A program made the position numbers and the translations under genes. A DNA stretch of 64,000 nucleotides. Origin: Lysobacteraceae bacterium (GTDB lineage: Bacteria > Pseudomonadota > Gammaproteobacteria > Xanthomonadales > Rhodanobacteraceae). Under the pieces are notes generated by a model. It was not told the DNA's origin, searched no databases, and was given only the letters and a program-made list of their open reading frames with translations. Shown in pieces: positions 55,335 through 64,000 of this stretch (the first letter of the stretch is position 1; every line of letters starts with the position of its first letter). The DNA lies in assembly GCA_004143945.1 (NCBI GenBank), contig SEHB01000007.1, forward strand, positions 62,001 through 126,000, given 5' to 3'.

Positions 55335-57906
55335 CTATAGCGGATGAGGTTTGCGGATTCGTGAAACCGGCTGGGGCTGCGGGCGCGTCTGCAACACCGC
55401 GGGATCGCCGGTTCGCTCGTACATCGCGCGTTCCAGGGCCGCGCGCGACGGCGCGTTGAAGAACGGGGAATTGTTCCGCATCGTGGAATTGTAGGTAGGT
55501 CGATAGGCCCCGCCGGCGTAGTAGTCGGCGCCTGCGAAGATGCCGACGCCCCGGCCCAAGCCGATGTCGGGCACCTGTTCGTTCGGCGCCAGCCACAGCG
55601 CCCACGGGACGAGGCCCGGGTCCGCGACATGACTGACATTGGGGCACCAGGTCTGGTCCTGGCCATGGGCCGGACTGACTTCGAAAAACTCGGTGTACTC
55701 GTCGCAGAGGGTCGCGGCGTAATGTCCCATCTCGTGTGAAGGACCCGTATCCAGGTTCCAACGCTCGCCGGCGCCGCTTGGCCAGACCATCGAGCCGGGC
55801 TGCGCCATGCTGACATTGCCGCGTGCATACACATGGACCGGCTGGTTGACGAGTACCACGACCATGTCGACTTCGGGCAGCGCGGAGAGCGCGCGCTGCA
55901 GGGCCGGTGCCCTGTCGATCTCGACGATGCCGCGTGGCATCACCAGGTTGGCGCCGTAACGCGTGTCGCGTTCCTGCGTTCGCCGGCCATCCTCCTGGGT
56001 GATGTCGAAGCCGGCCTGGGCCGACGGCTCGAACAGCAGGTAGGCATTGAATGCGTGCCTGTGCTGGTTCCAGAAGTCCGCGCCCAGCAGCGCACGCATG
56101 AAATCCCGGGCGTTCTGTTCGAACTCCGCGGCTTCGTCCCGATTGAGGACGCCATCGGCATTCAGGTCCGCAAACGGCTCATTTCCCGACAGCGGATCCG
56201 GAGTGTCCAGGAGCCCAAGGTCGGGAAAGCCCACGATGCGGCTGTCGTCGTTGTAGATCCCGTCACCGTTTCGATCGGTCCAGTAGAAGCCATCCCACGT
56301 GCCGTTGCCGTTCGTGTCGGTGAAGGTCTCGTTGGTGCCGCTGTAGCCCTCCGCGAGGAACAGGATGTTGTAGTGGCGTTCGAGTTCTCCGTCACCATGG
56401 ATGCGCATGAGGCCGCGCTCGAGCGTGTTGTCCGCGGCAACCTCGTCGAGCGTGACGGTCTTAGGCAATGGTTGTCCATTCATCATGAAACGCTGGCGGA
56501 CCTGGCCGGTGCTCAAATCGCTGGGCTCGAAATCAATGGCCCAGCCGGGTGAATACGGAATCTCGAAGTGTCCGTCGTCGGCAACGGTGGAGAACCCCCA
56601 GTAGACCGCGTCGTTGAGCCTGTTGACCGCGGTGATGAAGTAGTTCGAGAGCGGATCGCCGTGCGCGTCGAAGATGCTCCCCCGCCACACGAGCGTGCGG
56701 TCCGCAAGCGGAAATCGATGCCTGAACGTGGTCGTTCCGCCGGTTGCGACGGTGGCCATGACATTCTTCAACGGCTGCCAGCCCGGAAACGACAACTCGA
56801 AGGCGTAGGTGCCGGGCGTGAGCGTGATGCGATAGGTCGTGGAACAGTATTCGCTGCTGGACGTCGGGCCGGGCGGAACGACGACGATGCCTTGGGCCCC
56901 GGAAGGGAGGTCGCGGTAGATGCGCACGCCGTCCTCGGTCCGCAGTTCCACCGCCAGCGAGTAGGGCACGGCGACGTCGAAACCCGGCGCGGCCAGCGCG
57001 AGCGAGCATGGATGTTCGGCCACGAATTCGAACCAGCCGGCGTCGTCGCTCGGGGCGGTCGATGGCACCTGCGTGTCGCTCGAGACCGAGACCGGCACGC
57101 TTCGCCACGGGCGCCTGTAGAAGTACGATCCATCGACGGACACGATGTTGTCGTCGAATTCGAATTCATAGCGTCCGCGTGGCAACAGGAACTCGTAGCG
57201 ACCTGTTCTCCAGTCCGCGCGGGTCGACACCACGAACGCACCGGTATCGGCGTCGTACACGCGCACCTCGTAGATGTTGGTGGAGGTGCTTCCACCAACG
57301 TGATAAGTGGGCGCCGCGCCTTTTGGGGCGGCGATGGAGGCAGGCTCCTCCGCCGGTGCCTGCGGAGGCTGCGAAGGCGCGCGACGGAATGGCGCCTTCC
57401 GGCTGGTGTCCAGCCATCGAGGGCCAGCGCGCCATTCGCGGGCTCGCAACTCACTGTTCTCATGCAGCTTGGCGGTAGCGGCCTGGGCGAGATCGAGATC
57501 GCCGCGGATCGCTCGCGCGGATACCCGGGCGCGTTCGAGCCATTGCTCGTCGACGGCTTGGGTCCACAACGTTCGGCCCGATTCATCGGAAACCGCAAGC
57601 CGTGCACCCGGTTCCAGATGCGGGACCGCGACCGCAAACTCGGCCTCGCGGCCGCTCGGCACATGGAACGACCATGGTGCCGGGAACGCCTGCGACCAGA
57701 TCTCCTGTCCCGACGCGTGGGTCGCGGTGATCCGCCACTGGACGCCGGTCGACGATCGAGGCGCGGCGATGCGTTCGCTCGCCGTGACCACATCCAGCTG
57801 CAGTTCCGACGTGGTCGCCGTGAATCCGAGGATGAACCCTCCGGGCAGCCGCGGAAGCCGAGCCCACCGAAATCCACACGATTGCCGCCGCGATCCATCT
57901 GCCCAT
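55335..57906 (-). CDS. Secreted M64-family (IgA-type) metallopeptidase, frameshifted near the signal peptide
   Basis: An exported zinc peptidase of about 856 residues if restored. The mature frame ends at 55335 and holds HEMGHYAATLCDEY, the M64 zinc motif, with beta-rich domains before it and EF-hand-like acidic loops (DTNGNGTWDG, DRNGDGIYNDD, DLNADGVLNRDE). The only good start is the ATG at 57906, preceded by a perfect AGGAGG and encoding MGRWIAAAIVWISVGSASAA, a typical signal peptide; but this frame runs into the wrong phase near 57846. Dropping the one extra base there joins SASAA to PGGFILGFTATTSELQL. The mature frame remains open further upstream without a plausible signal peptide. It is either a sequencing/assembly indel, phase variation or an early lesion. 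It is upstream of the endonuclease I gene (55 bases) on the same strand. Confidence 0.82.
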
Positions 57907-58030
57907 GGCCACGCCCCTCCTGATCCGGGACACCTTAGTTGCGATTCGACGGCGGTGGCAATCCTCTGCGGTTCGCACTTGAAACCTCCCGCTTGGAGTC
58001 CATCTGTTCGTCCGAAGAATCGACCCCGGC

Positions 58031-58059
58031 TTCCCATTGGGGGAGTGTGTCGATAGAAT
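58031..58059 (+). promoter_or_regulatory. groESL promoter
   Basis: TTCCCA (58031-58036) and TAGAAT (58054-58059) are separated by 17 bases. This would start transcription within the CIRCE element just downstream, the arrangement used by HrcA-repressed vegetative promoters. Confidence 0.7.
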
Positions 58060-58060
58060 T

Positions 58061-58087
58061 CTGGCACTCAGCGATGCCAAGTGCTAA
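58061..58087 (+). promoter_or_regulatory. CIRCE operator (HrcA binding site) of groESL
   Basis: CTGGCACTC, nine bases, then AAGTGCTAA: 7 of 9 and 8 of 9 matches to the consensus TTAGCACTC-N9-GAGTGCTAA. It lies 48 bases before groES. Repression by HrcA with heat release is the known role; hrcA itself is outside the window. Confidence 0.9.
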
Positions 58088-58134
58088 CAAGCCCGAACAA
58101 TCCCTTCCACATCAACCAATTGATGGAGACACCC

Positions 58135-58425
58135 ATGAAGCTTCGCCCGTTGCACGACCGCGTGATCATCAAGCGCCTGGAAGCCGAGACCAAGTCGGCC
58201 GGCGGCATCGTGATCCCCGACGCCGCTGCCGAAAAGCCGATCAAGGGCGAAGTCCTCGCCGCCGGCACCGGCAAGATCCAGGAAGACGGCAAGGTCCGTC
58301 CGATGGCGGTCAAGGTCGGCGACATCGTGCTGTTCGGCAAGTACTCGGGCACCGAGGTCAAGGTCGACGGCGACGAGCTGCTCGTCATGCGCGAAGAAGA
58401 CCTGATCGCGGTCGTCGAGAAGTAA
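58135..58425 (+). CDS. groES: Co-chaperonin GroES
   Basis: A 96-residue protein that caps the GroEL ring. [18 protein letters not shown] opens the family domain, [15 protein letters not shown] contains the mobile loop that binds GroEL, and [20 protein letters not shown] with [15 protein letters not shown] completes it. The ATG at 58135 has GGAG 7 bases upstream. It is first in the groES-groEL operon under the CIRCE-controlled promoter. Confidence 0.98.
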   Translation: MKLRPLHDRVIIKRLEAETKSAGGIVIPDAAAEKPIKGEVLAAGTGKIQEDGKVRPMAVKVGDIVLFGKYSGTEVKVDGDELLVMREEDLIAVVEK

Positions 58426-58427
58426 GC

Positions 58428-60203
<1,776 letters not shown>

Positions 60204-60207
60204 TCCA

Positions 60208-60254
60208 GCGACACCGTTCGTCCTGAGCCAGCGCCGCAGGCGCGAAGTCGAAGG
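60208..60254. repeat. REP-like element after groEL
   Basis: ACCGTTCGTCCTGAGCCAGC, then GCCGCAGGCGCG, then AAGTCGAAGGAC: a diverged, inverted copy of the CCCTTCGACTCCGG...GAACGG family. It lies between the groEL stop and the terminator. Confidence 0.65.
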
Positions 60255-60267
60255 ACAAGCAATGAAG

Positions 60268-60298
60268 AAGCCCCGCAGCGATGCGGGGCTTTTTTTTT
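60268..60298 (+). terminator. Rho-independent terminator of groESL
   Basis: AAGCCCCGC (60268-60276) and GCGGGGCTT (60283-60291) pair perfectly around a 6-base loop and run into a tract of T to 60298. This is the only textbook intrinsic terminator in the window. Confidence 0.95.
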
Positions 60299-60527
60299 GC
60301 GGAAAGGCGGGTGTCGGCTGACACTCCCGTAGGCTGGACGCGCGCAGCGCGGCAGGCGCCTTTCGTCGACCGCGATGGCGCCGTGCGATCTCGGTCGCCC
60401 GGGGATACTCGTCGAACTTGCCCGCCTGCCGGCGACTCGCCAGACTGCGCGGTCGGCGGCGTTCCTGCGGGTCGCTCCGCCGACCAGCACGCCCCGCCGC
60501 ATCCAACCGAGCCCGCAGGACCCATCG

Positions 60528-61856
60528 ATGAACACCGCCGCCACGCTGCCGCGCCCAACCTCCGCCTACCGCTGGGTCGCGCTGGTGCTCGCGAGCCTCG
60601 CGATGTTCGGCAACTACTACGCCTACGACGCACTGAATCCGGTCGTCGACCTGCTGCGCGAGCAGCAGGGCCTGGACTACGCCCAGATCGGCCAGCTGTC
60701 GACCGCGTACAACGTCGCCGCGCTGCTCGTGCTGCTCGCTGGCGGCTACGTGATCGATCGGTTCGGCGCAGGCCGCGCGATCGTCGCGTTCGCGCTGGTG
60801 TGCGTGGTCGCCGCCGCGGTCACCGCGTCCGCCCAGGGATTTTCCTCGCTGCTCGCGGGACGTTTCCTGCTCGGGCTCGGCGCCGAGCCGTTGATCGTCG
60901 CGGTCACCGCGGTGCTCGCGAAATGGTTCAAGGGCAAGGAACTGAGTTTCGCATTCGGCCTGAATCTCTCGATCTCGCGCCTCGGTTCGGCATCGACGGA
61001 TTGGTCGACCTCGTTCGCGAGCCCGCTGTACTCGAACTGGCACGGCCCGCTGTGGCTCGCGACCGGCGTGATGTCCGCCGCGCTCGGCGCCGCGGTGCTG
61101 TATTTCCTGCTCGAGAAGCGGGCACAGGTCCGTTTCGATCTCGGCGAAGCCGGTGACATCGACAAGCTGGAGTGGAAAAACCTCTACCGCTTCAGTCCTT
61201 CGTACTGGTACATCGTCGCGTTGTGCGTGGTGTTCTATTCGACGGTGTTCCCGTTCCGCTCGTTCGCGATCGACTACTTCCAGCAGGCGCACGGCCTGTC
61301 GCGCGAGGCGGCCGGCATCCTCAGCAGCCTGCTGCCGTTCGCGGCGATCGTGGCCACGCCGCTGTTCGGGTTGTGGGTGGACCGCGTCGGCCGGCGGTCC
61401 TGGTTCATGGCGGTCGGATCGCTCGCGATGCTGCCGCTGTTCCTCATCGTGACCTACGCGCCACCCGGACCGGTCGTGCCCGTGCCGCTAGCCGACGTCG
61501 GACTGCCGCTGACGCTGCTGCTGTCGATCCTGCTGTTCGGTGCGGTGTTCTCGCTGATCCCGGCGGTGATGTGGCCATCGGTCGCCTACATCGTGGAGCC
61601 GAATCGATTGGGCTCGGCCTACGCCTTGATGACCTTCTGCCAGCAGATTGGCTGGGCCGTGGTGCCGCTCGCGATCGGTGGACTCAACGACCACTACCTC
61701 GCGGGACCCGCGAACACCGCGGGTTACGCGCCGGGCATGTGGTTCTACACCGCGATGTCTTCACTCGGCCTCTACTTCGCGTGGAAGCTCTGGCGCGCCG
61801 AAACCGGCCCGGGTGCGCACGGGCTCGAGACGATCACCGCGCGCGACGGGGCCTGA
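60528..61856 (+). CDS. Major facilitator superfamily transporter
   Basis: A 442-residue inner-membrane transporter with about 12 membrane spans. The GGYVIDRFGAGRAI loop between spans 2 and 3 is the MFS signature (G-x-x-x-D-R-x-G-x-R), repeated in FGLWVDRVGRRSWF between spans 8 and 9. AMFGNYYAYDALNPVVDLLR resembles the opening of oxalate/formate- or organic-acid-type MFS members, but the substrate cannot be told. AGGA lies before the ATG at 60528. A REP element of the GTAGGCTGGACG type lies at 60329-60362, in a gene-free 324-base spacer after groEL. Confidence 0.87.
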   Translation: MNTAATLPRPTSAYRWVALVLASLAMFGNYYAYDALNPVVDLLREQQGLDYAQIGQLSTAYNVAALLVLLAGGYVIDRFGAGRAIVAFALVCVVAAAVTASAQGFSSLLAGRFLLGLGAEPLIVAVTAVLAKWFKGKELSFAFGLNLSISRLGSASTDWSTSFASPLYSNWHGPLWLATGVMSAALGAAVLYFLLEKRAQVRFDLGEAGDIDKLEWKNLYRFSPSYWYIVALCVVFYSTVFPFRSFAIDYFQQAHGLSREAAGILSSLLPFAAIVATPLFGLWVDRVGRRSWFMAVGSLAMLPLFLIVTYAPPGPVVPVPLADVGLPLTLLLSILLFGAVFSLIPAVMWPSVAYIVEPNRLGSAYALMTFCQQIGWAVVPLAIGGLNDHYLAGPANTAGYAPGMWFYTAMSSLGLYFAWKLWRAETGPGAHGLETITARDGA

Positions 61857-62018
61857 GCGCGAACGTCTAGTCGCCTGCGTGAACGCTTCGTCGGACCCGC
61901 CCGCGCGGTGTCCGATCTGGGCCCGACTTCGCTGCTGCGGTACAGTCAGGGGTTCGATTCCACCGCCGCGCGCCACACGGTTTCGCGGCGCGTCGATCGC
62001 AGGTTCCCCGCACGGTCC

Positions 62019-64000
62019 ATGTCCCCACGGCGCTTCCGATTCAACGATTTCGAACTCGATGCGCTCGCGCGCGAGCTTCGCAGCGGCGGCGACGCGGTCG
62101 CGTTGCCGCTGAAGTCGTTCGAATGCCTGGTCTACCTGCTCGAACATCGCGAGCGTGCGGTCGGGCGTGACGAGTTGATCAGTGCGGTGTGGGGACGCAT
62201 CGACGTCAGCGATGCGCTGCTCGGCCAGACCCTCGCACGTGCGCGTCGCGCGGTGGGGGATACCGGCGACGAGCAACGCGTGATCCGCACCGTGCCGCGC
62301 TTCGGTTACCACTGGGTCGCGCCCGTGACGGAGGTCGCGGCGGAATCGGACTTGGCGCCGGAGGCGCCCATCGAACCGACGGCGGTACCCGGATCGTTCG
62401 CGCACTCCGATGCGGGCGTGGCGACCCAGGCGGACACGCAGCCCTCGACCCGGCCGATCCGTGCGGGTGCGCGGGCACGCGTGATCGTGCTCGCCGGTGT
62501 CGTCGCGCTCGCCGTTCTCGCGATCGTGTCGGGCTTGCGCGTGATCGACCGCCGCGCGGGCTTGCTGTCGAGTGCCGCCGAGGCGGAAGCGCCCGCCACG
62601 CAGGCGGCCGGAACGGTCATGGTGCTGCCGGTCGAGGTCGCAGGCGCGGATCCGGATTCGCGCTGGATCCGGCTCGGCGCGATGGACTACCTCGCGTCGC
62701 GCATTCGCGAGCGGGCCGAACTGCCCGTGATGCCGAGCGACCAGGCGATCGCCTACGTTGCAGGCCAGGACGAGGCCGCGCTCGCCGATCCGGCGCGTCG
62801 CTGGCAACTCGTGCAGGCAGCGGGTGTCACCCGCCTGCTCGCACCGGGGGCGGAACGCACCGCCGTCGGCTGGCATGTCCGGCTCGAAGTCCAGGAGGCC
62901 GAGTGGCGCGCGCATTTCGACGGGATCGCCTCGACTCCGCTCGCCGCTGCCGACATCGCGCTTGCAGCGTGGCTCGATACGCTCGGCATGGGCGGCGCGC
63001 TCGCACCTGCACCGCATTCGCCGCTGCTGGAACTGCAGCAGCGCATCGACACCGCGTTCCTCGAGGGCGCCCTCCCGGCGGCGACCGAGCTGATCGAATC
63101 GGCGCCAACGTCACTGCAGCGCGAACCCGCGATCGCGGTGCGCGCGGCGGAGGTCGACGAGCGCAGCGGCCGCTCGGAGCTTGCGTACAAGCAGTTCGCG
63201 CGTATCGCCGAAGGGGGCGAGGGCGTGACGCCGGCCTTGCGCGGGCGTGCGCTCTACGGGCTGTGCGCGATCGGGTTTCGCCGCAACGAACTCGAGGCCG
63301 CGGCGCGTCGCTGCGCGGACGCCCTCGAAGCGCTCGCGGGCCAGCCCGATTCGATCGCGCGCGGGCGCGCCTACATGATGAGCGCGGTCATCGACGACCA
63401 CCTTGGCCATCTCGACGCGGCGCTGGCCGGTTTCGGTCGTGCACGCATCGAATGGCGGCGCGCCGGCAACGCGCCCGGCGAAGCCAGCGTGGATGCGAAC
63501 GAGGGCCTCGCGCTGGCCAACCACGGGCGCTACGCCGAAGCCATCGCGGCATTCGACCGCGCCGCCGCGGTCTTCGAGCGCTTCGGCGTGCGCGATCACC
63601 TCGCCTCGAGCCTCGCGGCCAAATCCGACGCACAGCGCCTCACGCTCGACCTTCCCGGCGCACGCGCGAGCAGCGCGCGCGCGTGGCAGCTGGCTTCGCG
63701 CATCGAAAGCATGCGTGTCGTGCGTTCGATCGGCTACTCGCATGCGCTCGCGCTGCTCGCGGGCGGACACCTCGACGAGGCCATGCACGTGGTCGGCCGC
63801 TTCGACGCGGCGGCGCCGAGCGCGCCGCCCGAGTTCGCGGTGCTGCACAGTGCACTGCTCGCCGCGCGCGGTCGATACGACGAAGCCCTCGCGCCCGCAC
63901 ACGCGATCCTCGATCGCGTGCTCGCGCCGCTGGACCCGACCAGTGACGCGACCCTGTCCCAGGCCGCGGCGGTATTCATCGATGCCGCGATCGACTCGGG
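62019..64000 (+). CDS. CadC-type winged-helix membrane regulator with TPR domain (3' partial)
   Basis: The frame is open from the ATG at 62019 to the window end (660 residues visible). Residues 1-103 form an OmpR/PhoB-type winged helix: FDFELD-like FNDFELDALARELRSGG, VALPLKSFECLVYLLEHRER, then ISAVWGR and the wing RVIRTVPRFGYHWV. A Pro/Thr-rich linker leads to one membrane span (154-172, RVIVLAGVVALAVLAIVSG) and a periplasmic region with TPR-like helices (RYAEAIAAFDRAAAVFERFG, RGRAYMMSAVIDDHLGHLDA). This one-component topology is that of CadC/ToxR regulators with a sensor outside the membrane. It lies 162 bases after the MFS gene, which it may control; that is inference. Confidence 0.87.
   Translation, partial: MSPRRFRFNDFELDALARELRSGGDAVALPLKSFECLVYLLEHRERAVGRDELISAVWGRIDVSDALLGQTLARARRAVGDTGDEQRVIRTVPRFGYHWVAPVTEVAAESDLAPEAPIEPTAVPGSFAHSDAGVATQADTQPSTRPIRAGARARVIVLAGVVALAVLAIVSGLRVIDRRAGLLSSAAEAEAPATQAAGTVMVLPVEVAGADPDSRWIRLGAMDYLASRIRERAELPVMPSDQAIAYVAGQDEAALADPARRWQLVQAAGVTRLLAPGAERTAVGWHVRLEVQEAEWRAHFDGIASTPLAAADIALAAWLDTLGMGGALAPAPHSPLLELQQRIDTAFLEGALPAATELIESAPTSLQREPAIAVRAAEVDERSGRSELAYKQFARIAEGGEGVTPALRGRALYGLCAIGFRRNELEAAARRCADALEALAGQPDSIARGRAYMMSAVIDDHLGHLDAALAGFGRARIEWRRAGNAPGEASVDANEGLALANHGRYAEAIAAFDRAAAVFERFGVRDHLASSLAAKSDAQRLTLDLPGARASSARAWQLASRIESMRVVRSIGYSHALALLAGGHLDEAMHVVGRFDAAAPSAPPEFAVLHSALLAARGRYDEALAPAHAILDRVLAPLDPTSDATLSQAAAVFIDAAIDS

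Noticed and set aside
62189..63946. Long open frame at the right end, out of phase with the CadC-type regulator
   Set aside because: It is Arg-rich noise; the frame starting at 62019 has a winged helix, a membrane span and TPR helices and stays open to the window end.

Overview
The window is chromosomal DNA of a GC-rich gammaproteobacterium, most likely of the Xanthomonadales/Lysobacterales (Lysobacter/Dokdonella-like). This rests on family-level recognition, not a search. The signs are the long minus-strand order cutA-dsbD-tlpA-aroQ-accB-accC-prmA-...-DUF3426-fis-purH-purD, a Lys/Ala-rich HU-like protein, secreted proteins ending in (I/V)F-x-DGF-(D/E), and many REP-like palindromes between genes. 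The host genes are strongly GC-rich with GC-ending codons.

Layout. 1-11062: the 3' end of aceE, an HU-like gene, a very large secreted ExeM/NucH-type nuclease with Calx-beta and DUF11 repeats, two uncharacterised genes and the mrfA/mrfB (yprA/yprB) helicase-exonuclease pair. 11254-27215: a lower-GC defence island on the plus strand. It starts with a hipB-hipA toxin-antitoxin-like pair behind a perfect 12-bp inverted repeat. A complete type I BREX set follows (brxA, brxB, brxC, pglX, pglZ, brxL), and it ends with an unnamed gene whose product looks like a PD-(D/E)XK nuclease. Seven of the eight are unmistakable families; the last is my inference. All eight genes point the same way with overlaps or short gaps, so the HipB operator may control the whole locus. 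The island stops next to an elongator tRNA-Met gene.

27230-40145: tRNA-Met, rppH, a Fur-box promoter with bfd, bfr, a degenerate EAL protein, hemJ, a dense REP array, then DUF6776-bactofilin-erpA-nudC, ampE, an MFS-acyltransferase fusion and a secreted TPR protein. 40343-52894: the conserved minus-strand housekeeping block (purine synthesis, fis, prmA, biotin carboxylase, aroQ, thioredoxin-like, dsbD, cutA). 53060-57906: a secreted endonuclease I with Ig-like domains and a secreted M64 peptidase whose signal peptide lies in a different frame from its mature part. 58031-60298: groES-groEL with a promoter, a CIRCE operator and a strong terminator. The window closes with an MFS transporter and a membrane-bound CadC-type winged-helix/TPR regulator that runs off the end.

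Two wider patterns stand out. Five spacers between same-strand neighbours carry long inverted repeats built from short degenerate units, each spacer with its own unit. The two secreted nucleases, 47 kb apart, share an N-terminal beta-rich domain and the same C-terminal tail motif.
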